A DNA stretch of 21,809 bases from a virus, in IMG/VR virus record IMGVR_UViG_3300049255_000554, positions 1-21,809 of that record; one strand, written 5' to 3'. How positions within the stretch are numbered: the first letter of the stretch is position 1; each line of letters starts with the position of its first letter. Position numbers and translations under genes: made by a program. Below the pieces are notes generated by a model. It did not search any database and was not told the DNA's origin. It saw nothing but the letters and a program-made list of their open reading frames with translations. Of the stretch, positions 1 to 7,280 are shown piece after piece.

Positions 1-222
1 CTGAAAGTCGATTTCAACATTCGTCGGATTATAGATGGCGAAGCCGCAGTAAAAAGTGCCCAGCCGCGTCGGCAGGATGATTTGGCCGAGTCTAGCCGCC
101 CCGCCACCGGCGCGCCCTTGCCCCTGCAGTACGGTACAGCCGGTGAATCCGAGGCTGGCCAGCACGGAAGCCGGGGCCAGCGGTGTCAGGTAATCGAATC
201 CGGCGCATTTGATGAGAGCCAT
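1..222 (-). CDS. Tail-module protein, N-terminal fragment (runs off window)
   Basis: An open frame of 74 codons begins at the ATG at 222 and stays open to the window edge, so only the N-terminus is present. It starts 11 bases after the tape measure stop codon, on the same strand and with the same close spacing as its neighbours. The visible part starts MALIKCAGFDYLTP, is rich in Gly, Ala and Leu, and has no membrane segment or motif I recognise. Its place directly after the tape measure gene suggests a distal tail or tail-tip protein, but that rests on position alone. No clear ribosome binding site precedes the ATG, so it may depend on coupling with the upstream gene. Confidence 0.6.
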   Translation of the reverse strand, partial: MALIKCAGFDYLTPLAPASVLASLGFTGCTVLQGQGRAGGGAARLGQIILPTRLGTFYCGFAIYNPTNVEIDFQ

Positions 223-233
223 GCGAGAAACCG

Positions 234-3200
234 TTAATGTTGCGTTTTGAGTGAGCCATTGCGCATCTGATTTGCAAGCCAGCGGTGCATGGCGGAACCC
301 TGCTGCTGCAGAACGCTTGCAAGATCGACATTGCTGTGGGCGTTGATCGAAGGCGAATAGTGAAGATTAACGTCGCCCGACGAACGGGAATTATAGGTAT
401 TGCCGCCCACAGAGGCAGGCGGATCATCCGATCCCGCTGCACGCATATTCTCCGAGGCGCCGTCGGGTAGTTTCATGCTCTGGCTGCCGCCGCTGCCAAG
501 CATGGACTGGCCGGAGCGGATGCCGTGGGCCTGCGCGGCAGGAACGATCATCTCGCCCTGGTGGATTTGCGCCACCATGTCTCGCGGCACATTGGTGCTG
601 CCTATATCGAAGGCAGGCAGAAAGCTAAGTGCTGTACTGAATAACCCGCCACCGCCGGATGTAGCAGATTCAGAAGATACAGCGGCAGTGTTTGCAGACA
701 CTGCTGCCGTGTTGGCATCAGTCTGTACCGTATTGCCGACCACATTGGTGGTTTGCGATGCGGTATTGCCCGTCGTTGCCGCCGTGCCTGCCGTCGTCGC
801 AGTGGTATTAGCGGTAACGACAGCGCCATGGCCGGTAAGCGCCGTAGTGAGCGATGTCAGCGCCGTTGTGTTAGCGGTGAGCGCCGCGCTTTGCGTTGCC
901 TGGCCGCCAGCTCCTGTCGCGCCTGAACCTAATCCCAATGCCGAGCCAATGCCCGGAAACGCGCCGCGCTGTCCGAAAACCGGCGCGGAAAGGCTGGATA
1001 GTTCCTTGGACAGGCTCGTAAATGACTGTTTGATACCGGATTGAATAAAGCTCAGCACCATCGATTGGGCGAGTTTCTTCATTCCCGCCTGCAGGGTCTG
1101 CGTTCCCTGCAGCATGCCTTCGATTGAGGAACTGAATGCATGTTCGATGGGCGCGAACGCATTTTCCCACGCCTGCGTGACCTGGCTCGCCGCCTGTTTA
1201 TTAAGATTCGTGGCGTCGATGGCATACTGCTCGGTGGCCTGCGCCAGTTTTGATTGCGCTTCGGCAATCTGTACCGGCGTGCTGTTGCTATCATTGATGG
1301 CATCGTTGAATTCGGCCTGCTTGGCCACAAACTCCGCTTTCAGCGCATCCATGCGCCGATCGAGATCGGCCTTGGCGCCGCTGCCATCGACATCGCCAAA
1401 CAGAGAGTCGATTATGCCTTCGCCGCCTTTACCTTTCGGGGCAGGCGTTCCGGCAAGATCGATCTTTTTGATCTCCGCCGTGCTTTGCAGCGCGATCTCG
1501 CGGATTTTGCGATCATCCTGAGTTTGCTGCTGCAGCAGGCGCGTTTTTTCATCGAGCGCCGCCTTGTAATTCTTGATGTCGTCGCCGTAAAGGGACTGGC
1601 CTTTTTGCACCCATTGCTCTGCCAGCGCGATCTGCTGCGCGACGTTGGTTTTCGAGGCCTCGATCTTGAGGCGCATGTTTTCGGAATAATTTTGCCACTC
1701 GTCCGATAGCGCCTTGGTAGAGAGTTCATGCTGTTCATTAGCGATCTCTTTACGGATTTGGATTTCCGCTTTCGATCCGGCCTGTACCTGGTCGAGATGC
1801 TCCTGCCAGAATTGCAGCTCGTATTGTTTTTCCTGATCGCCGACCAGTTTCCGCTGCACGAGTTCCTGTTCGAGCTGATCGCGTAGACCCTGCATCTGCC
1901 CGGCGCCGACGCGGTTATTCAGTTCACGCTGCTGGCGTTGCAGCAAGGCGATATTATCCTGAATGATCGGCGCTTCAGCACTGCTTGCCGTCTTTAACGC
2001 CTCTTCGTCGCGCGCCAGCTCCTGCTTGATGCGGCCACGTTCCTCATCTTCAGCCTTCAGCTTTAAATTCTCATCCTGAATTTCACGCAGGATACGCAGC
2101 TGCTCGGATTCTGCTGCTGCCGTTGCGGGCGTTCCGCTTGCTGGTACGGAAAGCGGCTGACTGGAGGCCGGAACCGCGGGCTGCTGACCTGCGACGGGAA
2201 TGTTGACCGGCTGTGCTGATAAGTCCGCTGCTGCCTTTTTGGCTCCGTGCAGGCCGTTTATAAGTGAAGCAATGCCGCCAAGTACACGGCCAACCGCAGC
2301 CATGAATGTATTAGCCCAGCTGCTGTCGCTGATGGCGCGGGTTAATCCCTGCCAGGCGTCCTTGAGATCGTTTGATCCTTTCTGGAATGGCGTAAGGCCG
2401 TCATTGACCAGCGGCCCGAACTTTGCCTGCAGGGCGCTGATAGCAACGCCGAATGCCTGCGCTTTCTGTCCACTCGCATCAAAATCATGGATCGCCTGCG
2501 CCTGTGCGACCGAAAGAAAAGAAAACTGCTGATCCAGCTTTGAGATGCTGTCATAGCCGCCCTTGAGCGCTGAAATCAACTCTTCGGTGGCTTTGGGCAC
2601 ATCGCTGCCGGTTACGCGCGCGTAACCTGCCGCAGCCTGGCCGAGTGCGACATAGGAACCGGTGCCGATATCGCGCTGCCGCGCGAACATTTCGACCATC
2701 TGGGTCGCGGTATCGGTGTTTACGCCCTGAAGCTGGCGTAGATTATCGATATAGGATGCAATCTGGTCTTTGCTGACGCCGAAGCTGGCACCGGTCGCAT
2801 CCATCGCCGCCTTGATTTCGCCGAAGGATTCACCCCATCGCTCGGCTATGCTCACCGCGCTGATAAAAGCCCCTGCAAGTGCGACGACAGCGCCAACGAC
2901 AAGCGTTGTCGGCGTGACGAGTGTCGCCAAAGCTCCGCCGAGGCCGCCTGTGCGCTCAGAAAGCACGATGATGGAACCGGCAGCGCGCTTATAGGAACCG
3001 ATTAAGGTTTCATGGGCGAGAACCGGTTTTTCACGGAAGATTTGTGCGTTATGCTCACCTGCGGCTGAAAGGTTGTCGAGCGGTGGCTTCGCCGCCTGAA
3101 TTTCCGACCGCAGCCGGGCAACGCTTGACTGTGCTGCGACTGCAGCCTCCGCTGATTTCGCCAGCCCCGCCTTGAGGCTATCGGAGGCGGAAGACCCGGC

Positions 3201-3329
3201 CTCGCGCATCTGCGTTGCCATGTTCCGCAATTCAGCGGTAGTGGCGGACAAATTAGCTTTGGCGACGGCGAGCTGGGAAGTGAGGCCAGTGACGTCGGCG
3301 CTAATGCTTACGGCAATATTTGAGGACAT
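234..3329 (-). CDS. Tail tape measure protein (lambda gpH-like)
   Basis: A 1031-residue protein that would set tail length and be threaded through the tail tube. The first 110 residues are a coiled-coil-like Ala/Ser/Glu-rich helix. A hydrophobic Gly/Ala/Val segment follows near residues 127-160, as is common in tape measure proteins. Residues around 400-650 are highly charged and helical. The stretch before the C-terminal third (AFAPIEHAFSSSIEGML onward) resembles the lambda-type tape measure C-terminal region. A Thr/Ala/Asn-rich repetitive tract (TANTTALTSLTTAL and similar) follows, then the motif VPRDMVAQIHQGEMIVPA, which recurs in many tape measure proteins. It lies directly downstream of the tail assembly chaperone genes, the usual order. 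At about 1031 residues it would predict a tail of roughly 150 nm by the usual 1.5 angstrom per residue rule. Confidence 0.93.
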   Translation of the reverse strand: MSSNIAVSISADVTGLTSQLAVAKANLSATTAELRNMATQMREAGSSASDSLKAGLAKSAEAAVAAQSSVARLRSEIQAAKPPLDNLSAAGEHNAQIFREKPVLAHETLIGSYKRAAGSIIVLSERTGGLGGALATLVTPTTLVVGAVVALAGAFISAVSIAERWGESFGEIKAAMDATGASFGVSKDQIASYIDNLRQLQGVNTDTATQMVEMFARQRDIGTGSYVALGQAAAGYARVTGSDVPKATEELISALKGGYDSISKLDQQFSFLSVAQAQAIHDFDASGQKAQAFGVAISALQAKFGPLVNDGLTPFQKGSNDLKDAWQGLTRAISDSSWANTFMAAVGRVLGGIASLINGLHGAKKAAADLSAQPVNIPVAGQQPAVPASSQPLSVPASGTPATAAAESEQLRILREIQDENLKLKAEDEERGRIKQELARDEEALKTASSAEAPIIQDNIALLQRQQRELNNRVGAGQMQGLRDQLEQELVQRKLVGDQEKQYELQFWQEHLDQVQAGSKAEIQIRKEIANEQHELSTKALSDEWQNYSENMRLKIEASKTNVAQQIALAEQWVQKGQSLYGDDIKNYKAALDEKTRLLQQQTQDDRKIREIALQSTAEIKKIDLAGTPAPKGKGGEGIIDSLFGDVDGSGAKADLDRRMDALKAEFVAKQAEFNDAINDSNSTPVQIAEAQSKLAQATEQYAIDATNLNKQAASQVTQAWENAFAPIEHAFSSSIEGMLQGTQTLQAGMKKLAQSMVLSFIQSGIKQSFTSLSKELSSLSAPVFGQRGAFPGIGSALGLGSGATGAGGQATQSAALTANTTALTSLTTALTGHGAVVTANTTATTAGTAATTGNTASQTTNVVGNTVQTDANTAAVSANTAAVSSESATSGGGGLFSTALSFLPAFDIGSTNVPRDMVAQIHQGEMIVPAAQAHGIRSGQSMLGSGGSQSMKLPDGASENMRAAGSDDPPASVGGNTYNSRSSGDVNLHYSPSINAHSNVDLASVLQQQGSAMHRWLANQMRNGSLKTQH

Positions 3330-3332
3330 GGT

Positions 3333-3467
3333 TCAAGCCTTGTAGCCGACGAACCACTTCAGCAGCATATGAGCGGGTGGGTTCCGTCGCCAGTATGCGA
3401 GGAGATCAAGATAGGCAGGAAAAGGCAGCGCATCGATTTCGGGCAGTGTATAGCCGCATGCCGTCAT
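3333..3467 (-). CDS. Tail assembly chaperone, downstream (T-like) part
   Basis: A 44-codon reading frame whose ATG overlaps the stop of the upstream chaperone as TGATG and which ends just before the tape measure ATG. The peptide (MTACGYTLPEIDALPFPAYL and on to LLKWFVGYKA) has the W/Y, Pro and 'YWRRNPP' character of the C-terminal parts of frameshifted tail assembly chaperones. The same frame stays open upstream of this ATG, with no stop for 66 codons back to a GGGGGA run in the upstream gene. It could therefore be made as a -1 frameshift extension (97 + 66 = 163 residues) rather than as a separate peptide. Both readings are given because the sequence alone does not decide between coupled re-initiation and frameshifting. 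Confidence 0.65.
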   Translation of the reverse strand: MTACGYTLPEIDALPFPAYLDLLAYWRRNPPAHMLLKWFVGYKA

Positions 3468-3823
3468 CAGGCTGCCGTAGATTTCGTTCCAGTCGAGTTC
3501 GCTGAGGCTGCCGGCTGAGCCGGCGTCGCTTCCCCCGACTCGGCGGCCCGCATTTCGACGCCCATCAGCTTCGCCACTTTTTCCACGGCGGTTTTCAGCT
3601 CAGGAAATGACACGCCGATCATTGCGTCAATATCGGCGGGCGTAACTTTAGGATCGGCATTGTGCATGGCCAGATAAAGAAGCGTGGTCTGCGCACCAAC
3701 ACCTTCCGGCGTATCGATACCGATGCGAATGAAGGCTGGCCCCGCCTGGCGCATCTGCCCCAGGGTCAGCGGTGCAATCGGAAAATCCCGTCCGCCTAAA
3801 GTGATGGTTTTATCGTCGCTCAT
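3467..3823 (-). CDS. Tail assembly chaperone (gpG-like)
   Basis: A 118-residue protein starting MSDDKTITLGGRDFPIAPLT, a small basic-acidic cytosolic protein without membrane segments. The N-terminal beta-rich 'GGRDFPIAPLTLGQMRQ' pattern is typical of phage tail assembly chaperones that bind the tape measure protein. The last 25 residues are a Pro/Ala/Ser/Thr-rich linker. The start is supported by AGGAGACC seven bases ahead. The gene sits immediately before the tape measure gene, the conserved place for this function. It is unusual in being separated by about 7.2 kb from the major tail protein gene that normally precedes it, so it must have its own promoter, probably in the AT-rich 3824-3960 stretch. 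Exact family not verified. Confidence 0.8.
   Translation of the reverse strand: MSDDKTITLGGRDFPIAPLTLGQMRQAGPAFIRIGIDTPEGVGAQTTLLYLAMHNADPKVTPADIDAMIGVSFPELKTAVEKVAKLMGVEMRAAESGEATPAQPAASANSTGTKSTAA
3530..3536 (-). promoter_or_regulatory. Candidate -1 ribosomal frameshift site
   Basis: On the minus strand the zero-frame codons 96-98 of the tail assembly chaperone read TCG GGG GAA, giving the heptamer G GGG GAA. Slipping back by one gives GGG GGA, so the P-site codon re-pairs perfectly and the A-site codon partly. The -1 frame is then open for 66 codons to the stop at 3333. It resembles in logic the lambda G/GT site (G GGA AAG), but I did not identify a downstream pseudoknot. Confidence 0.5.
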
Positions 3824-4022
3824 AAATGGTCTCCTGTGGTGGTTGAAAGGTAAAATTCAGGCTCGAACCGGCCAAAATTTAGGCACACTTCGAGTCAAGT
3901 TTATAATCGCATAACCCATTGTATTATAATGCGATTTATCTACTTTTCTGGTTGATTAAATTGCCTTTTGGAGCGTTAATGGACTCATAAGCGAATGGCC
4001 AGAACGGAAGAAAGAAAACGCC
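3824..4022. promoter_or_regulatory. AT-rich divergent intergenic region with a dyad
   Basis: About 200 bases separate the minus-strand chaperone gene and the plus-strand small gene at 4023. The centre is AT-rich, with TATAAT readable on both strands around 3923-3930. An inverted repeat AATCGCAT (3905-3912) and ATGCGATT (3929-3936), 16 bases apart, spans that TATAAT. This has the look of a divergent promoter with an operator. No convincing -35 boxes at standard spacing could be matched, so the promoter call is tentative. No coding sequence is seen in the gap. Confidence 0.4.
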
Positions 4023-4238
4023 ATGAAGAGCCAGGAACACGCCACCAAGATTTACGCCGCGCATGTAGCCGGGCTGAACGCCATGTTCGAGCGGCTGCAT
4101 GCACCGGTGGGCGACGATCTTTTTTCCGATCCGGCCAAGGTCACATGGCCGCAGGTAGAAGCGATTACGCAGCTGACCAGAACTGTCAGGGACATCTGCG
4201 ACATGACTTTCCACGAAGGCAAATACTCAACACACTAA
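4023..4238 (+). CDS. Small hypothetical protein
   Basis: A 71-residue open frame on the plus strand, MKSQEHATKIYAAHVAGLNA at the N-terminus, without signal peptide or membrane segment. It is likely helical throughout and is mildly acidic. GGAAGAAAG lies upstream of the ATG as a weak ribosome binding site. The stop is 14 bases before the next plus-strand gene, which has a strong site, so the two probably form one transcript reading against the surrounding structural operon. I do not recognise a family. The reading frame at 3995 that overlaps it in another frame is taken as a shadow because its natural start lies inside the next gene. Confidence 0.6.
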   Translation: MKSQEHATKIYAAHVAGLNAMFERLHAPVGDDLFSDPAKVTWPQVEAITQLTRTVRDICDMTFHEGKYSTH

Positions 4239-4252
4239 CTGAGGAGCATTTT

Positions 4253-4759
4253 ATGAACAGCTTTGCACCGATGCCCACCGAGAATAAAGAATGGGGATTC
4301 TGGGGAACCAGCGTCGGCAATGGGTACGATGCCGAACTGACATGGGATACCGCCAGCCGTTTCCTCGCCAAACACTTCGACCTCACCGCCGAGCAAGCCC
4401 GCAGTGTTTTAGACAACCGCTTCGGACGGCACCTTGCCGACGATTTGAGCTTCATTGAAGGCGGCCCGGCCACGGCGGAGGCGATAACGAATCATCTTGC
4501 AAGGCGCATCCATCACGATGGATGGCGCAAATCCTTTGAAGATGTCATCCGCGCAGAGACCGGCAAAACCTACCCACGCCGCAAGCCTGTCAGCAGGGAG
4601 GATTTGTTCGCAAACATCGCCCGCGAACATCTCAATATCGAAACGCTAGAGGAGCGAAAATCCGACACCCTTGATTTTCACGATGTCGGCGTTATCGGTG
4701 TCCGCCGCGCTTTGAGAGCCGCCTATGAAGCCGGGCGCAACGCGAAAACAAAAAAATAA
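4253..4759 (+). CDS. Hypothetical protein with DUF6900-like C-terminus
   Basis: A 168-residue soluble protein. The start at 4253 is chosen because GAGGAG lies eight bases ahead; an upstream extension in the same frame overlaps the preceding gene and lacks support. Residues 13-63 (EWGFWGTSVGNG, then LDNRFGRHLADD) match a pattern I recall from hypothetical proteins on proteobacterial plasmids and integrative elements. Residues 117-163 (EDLFANIAREHLNIETLEER, then SDTLDFHDV and ALRAAYEAG) match my memory of the DUF6900 consensus. The two parts look like a fusion of two accessory-element protein families. No catalytic residues can be named. It is convergent with crcB, whose stop is 30 bases away. 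Function unknown; family calls are from memory. Confidence 0.7.
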   Translation: MNSFAPMPTENKEWGFWGTSVGNGYDAELTWDTASRFLAKHFDLTAEQARSVLDNRFGRHLADDLSFIEGGPATAEAITNHLARRIHHDGWRKSFEDVIRAETGKTYPRRKPVSREDLFANIAREHLNIETLEERKSDTLDFHDVGVIGVRRALRAAYEAGRNAKTKK

Positions 4760-4789
4760 AGGAGTGAAGCCGTGGCGCTTTAAGCGCAA

Positions 4790-5221
4790 TTAAGCCTCTT
4801 CCTCAATTTCTAACTGAGCAACTTGCGTGGCTCCGCCATTAAAATACGAAGCAACAATATGGCCGAGAGCAACCGCACAAACACATAATATCACGGAAAG
4901 AAGAATATTGGCCATCGGCCTGACTATGGAGCCGCTTCTGAAAAGGTCAAATGTCTGCAAACCGAAAGACGAAAATGTCGTGAAGCCGCCGCATAATCCT
5001 ACCATCACAAATAATCGGATATTTTCCGATACGGGAAACTTTCCGCTGGCAAGCGTCAAGGTGCCAAAAAATCCGATTATAAAACAGCCCAGGACATTGA
5101 TGATTAGCGTACCTAACGGCAACTCTTTACTAATAGGCATTGCCCATAAGGAAATGCCATAACGCGCAAGCGTCCCTATAGCGCCGCCAATCGACAAAAG
5201 TATACATGTGTAGAAATTCAT
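4790..5221 (-). CDS. crcB: Fluoride ion exporter CrcB/Fluc
   Basis: A 143-residue membrane protein of the Fluc fluoride channel family, which works as a dual-topology dimer to let fluoride leave the cytoplasm. Four hydrophobic helices are visible: about residues 5-25, 36-57, 68-92 and 102-127. Family signatures are present: GGAIGTLARY (12-21), NVLGCFIIG (42-50) and the GGFTTFSSF loop (78-86), which carries the pore Phe and Thr/Ser residues. The start at 5221 is fixed by AAGGAGAA seven bases ahead; a longer frame to 5284 merely translates the riboswitch. The C-terminal tail is acidic (LEIEEEA) and the protein is slightly longer than the usual 125-130 residues. The gene is monocistronic inside phage structural genes, which is unusual. 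Regulation is by the fluoride riboswitch upstream. Confidence 0.95.
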   Translation of the reverse strand: MNFYTCILLSIGGAIGTLARYGISLWAMPISKELPLGTLIINVLGCFIIGFFGTLTLASGKFPVSENIRLFVMVGLCGGFTTFSSFGLQTFDLFRSGSIVRPMANILLSVILCVCAVALGHIVASYFNGGATQVAQLEIEEEA

Positions 5222-5249
5222 ACATTCTCCTTCCATAAGGCGACCACCG

Positions 5250-5330
5250 CCGAAACGGTGCAGCCGGTTAATGGTAGGAGTCATCAGCTTGAAATAAGCG
5301 GTTATCGGGGGAACCCCATCCCCATCGGCA
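5250..5330 (-). promoter_or_regulatory. Fluoride riboswitch (crcB RNA motif)
   Basis: Read on the minus strand, the leader of crcB holds the hallmarks of the fluoride aptamer. GGGGATGG begins near 5323, followed by TTCCCCC closing the first helix and AACCGC. A short GCTT/AAGC hairpin follows, and then the highly conserved CTGATGACTCCTAC ends at 5274. Downstream is a CACCG/CGGTG hairpin without a U-tract, then the ribosome binding site AGGAG. The conserved CTCCT of the aptamer is complementary to that AGGAG, so translational control is a reasonable inference. The start of transcription is not identified. Confidence 0.9.
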
Positions 5331-5379
5331 TTAAATTAGCATAAATAGTTTTGCTGGCAACGATAGTGTGAAACAAACT

Positions 5380-7128
5380 CTATTCATCCATCATCCTCTC
5401 AATCTTTTGAATCCTTTCGCCCAGCCAGCGCATCACCGGCACGGCCATGCTGTTGCCAAGTGCTTTGTAGCGGTTGCCATCAGCGGCTGGCTTGCCCCGG
5501 AAAGCCACCAGAGTGTAATCATCCGCAAATCCCTGCAACCGTTCGCACTCCCGCGGCGTCAGGCGGCGCACGGCCATTCCTTGCGCCAGCGCAGGCTTGT
5601 TGTTGCCTCCACCGCCGCCTTCGAGGGAGGGCGCTATATCTTCCTCATAGCCGATGCCGCGTGAAGCCGCTGACTGGCCGGGCTTGAAGCAACCGGCCAC
5701 GAAGGTCTGCTGCTTCATGCCGGGCTCGGCAGATAGCGCACCGGCTAAATCACCGTCGCCATTCAGGAGGCGCACCTCGTCGCGGCAGTTCTGCGCAAAG
5801 GCAACATAAGTGGAAAGATCGCCGCCAGAGGTAACGGTTTTAGCTTGATCGGCTTCGTTGACATAAAGGCCGCCGTTAGGGCGGTCCTTGCGTCTGCCAT
5901 TGGCATCACAGAATGTCACGTTGAATGCCACCGCATGTTGCACGGCGGCCTGCAACGTGAACATGGCGTCACCATCTTCGCCGATGCCGGAGCCTATGCT
6001 GGCATCGTCAGTGGAAACGCCGGTGCGCTTGCCTACCTCCTGCAGCGGGATCGCCACCGCCAGCTGACCACCGCCATTCTGGTGACTGCCATCATGCGGC
6101 ATAGCGCGCAGCGTGGGGGCGATGTCCTGCACCGCGTCGTTACCATAATCTTTGGCGGAGAAAGCAATCAGCGTCTCCGTATCGAAATCCTGGCGCTGCG
6201 TCGACTTAGCATTTAAGCCCGCCGCCACGTCAATGCTGCCGGAGGTATTACCGCCTCCGAACGCCAGCAACGGGACGCCACGGCCGGTAACATCTTCGCT
6301 GGCATCGAAGCCGTCGCCGCGCAGCGTGTGCGCCACCAGCGTATCGGCATCCTCCCTGTGGCTGCAATTGGGCTGCCCGCGCAGGGAATGGGCGACCAGC
6401 CCGCCGCTGGTGGCGAAGGAATGCTCGCCGCTGCGACCGGAACGCGCATCAAGAGTGGGAGCGACTAATCCGCCACCGTCGCCGTCGCTTGGGTCGGGAT
6501 AGCCACGGCTTCCAGTGCCGCCCTTAAGTGTTCCGGCAACGCTTTCCCGCGCTTGGCGGCGCGGCGTAATATCCCGGCGCAGGCTTTCGCGCTCAAACAA
6601 TACCGCCGCGGCAGGTCGCCAGTCTCCAAGATATCCGACAACGAACACACGCCTGCGGCGCTGTGGCACTCCGAAATACTGAGCGTCAAGAATCCGGTAG
6701 GCGAACCCATACCCGCATTCTGCCAACCCTCCGAGGAAGGTGCCAAACGCCCGTCCGTCATCAATTGACAGCACGCCAGGCACATTTTCCCAAACCACCC
6801 ATCGGGCGCGAGATTTTTCAGCCAGGCGTATAAATTCAAGGGCAAGGTTCCCGCGATCGTCAGCAAGTCCTTTTCGCAGCCCTGCGACGCTGAAGGATTG
6901 GCAGGGCGTTCCTCCGACAAGAAGGTCAATTGCTGCATAATCGGTTTCTTTCAGCGCCGTGAAATCACCATGCAGCGGTACATCCGGATAGTGGTGTTTC
7001 AAAACGGCACAGGCAAATGGATCGATTTCCGAGAACCCGGCTGGCTGCCAGCCCAGCGGATGCCAAGCAGCTGTTGCCGCTTCGATGCCGGAACAAATCG
7101 ACAAGTATTTCAACGCATGCTGCGGCAT
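5380..7128 (-). CDS. DNA (cytosine-5-)-methyltransferase with long repetitive insert
   Basis: A 582-residue C5-cytosine methyltransferase that would transfer a methyl group from S-adenosylmethionine to cytosine in DNA. Conserved motifs in order: I at LSICSGIEAA (9-18), IV with the catalytic Cys76 in GGTPCQSFS, VI ENVPG (114-118), VIII QRRRR (156-160), then RRLTPRECERLQGF and KALGNSMAVPVM near the C-terminus (motifs IX and X). Between motifs VIII and IX lies an insert of about 330 residues, far longer than a usual target-recognition region and built of recurring 'hAxTLxG'-like units. The ATG at 7128 is preceded by GGAAG at eight bases; an in-frame TTG at 7179 is less likely. No restriction endonuclease is adjacent, so it is an orphan enzyme, probably protecting phage DNA against host restriction. 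Confidence 0.93.
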   Translation of the reverse strand: MPQHALKYLSICSGIEAATAAWHPLGWQPAGFSEIDPFACAVLKHHYPDVPLHGDFTALKETDYAAIDLLVGGTPCQSFSVAGLRKGLADDRGNLALEFIRLAEKSRARWVVWENVPGVLSIDDGRAFGTFLGGLAECGYGFAYRILDAQYFGVPQRRRRVFVVGYLGDWRPAAAVLFERESLRRDITPRRQARESVAGTLKGGTGSRGYPDPSDGDGGGLVAPTLDARSGRSGEHSFATSGGLVAHSLRGQPNCSHREDADTLVAHTLRGDGFDASEDVTGRGVPLLAFGGGNTSGSIDVAAGLNAKSTQRQDFDTETLIAFSAKDYGNDAVQDIAPTLRAMPHDGSHQNGGGQLAVAIPLQEVGKRTGVSTDDASIGSGIGEDGDAMFTLQAAVQHAVAFNVTFCDANGRRKDRPNGGLYVNEADQAKTVTSGGDLSTYVAFAQNCRDEVRLLNGDGDLAGALSAEPGMKQQTFVAGCFKPGQSAASRGIGYEEDIAPSLEGGGGGNNKPALAQGMAVRRLTPRECERLQGFADDYTLVAFRGKPAADGNRYKALGNSMAVPVMRWLGERIQKIERMMDE

Positions 7129-7184
7129 CCATAGCGCTTCCGTGAAGTCAAGGCGTTTACTTAAGCAAGATACTGACAATCATT

Positions 7185-7212
7185 ATTTTATAAGCCTCAT
7201 TCGACTTGATAA
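7185..7212 (-). promoter_or_regulatory. Possible promoter of the cytosine methyltransferase
   Basis: On the minus strand TTATCA (7212-7207) and TAAAAT (7190-7185) are separated by 16 bases, matching 4/6 and 5/6 of the bacterial consensus, about 55 bases ahead of the methyltransferase start. It lies in the 152-base gap between this gene and the divergent DUF3489 gene. Weak call from sequence match only. Confidence 0.3.
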
Positions 7213-7237
7213 GCGCGCGGATTGAAGCGTTCATGGA

Positions 7238-7255
7238 ATTGTCCGCAGGGACAAT
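7238..7255. promoter_or_regulatory. Perfect dyad, candidate operator or leader hairpin
   Basis: ATTGTCC and GGACAAT form a perfect seven-base inverted repeat around GCAG. It lies 25 bases upstream of the DUF3489 start codon and within the divergent intergenic region. It could be a repressor binding site shared by both genes, or a hairpin in the DUF3489 leader that ends ahead of the ribosome binding site. Nothing in the sequence decides between these. Confidence 0.4.
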
Positions 7256-7280
7256 CATGCAATCAAACCAAGGAGTTATT

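Noticed and set aside
400-1044. 214-codon plus-strand open frame opposite the tape measure gene
   Set aside because: Low-complexity Ala/Val/Pro shadow caused by the Thr/Ala repeats of the tape measure protein.
4775-4787. GCGCTTTAAGCGC palindrome as terminator between the convergent genes
   Set aside because: Only a four to six base stem and no clear U-tract on either side; too weak to list as a terminator.
5222-5284. N-terminal extension of the fluoride exporter (MTPTINRLHRFG...)
   Set aside because: It is a translation of the conserved 3' part of the riboswitch and its expression platform; the strong ribosome binding site and family N-terminus place the start at 5221.
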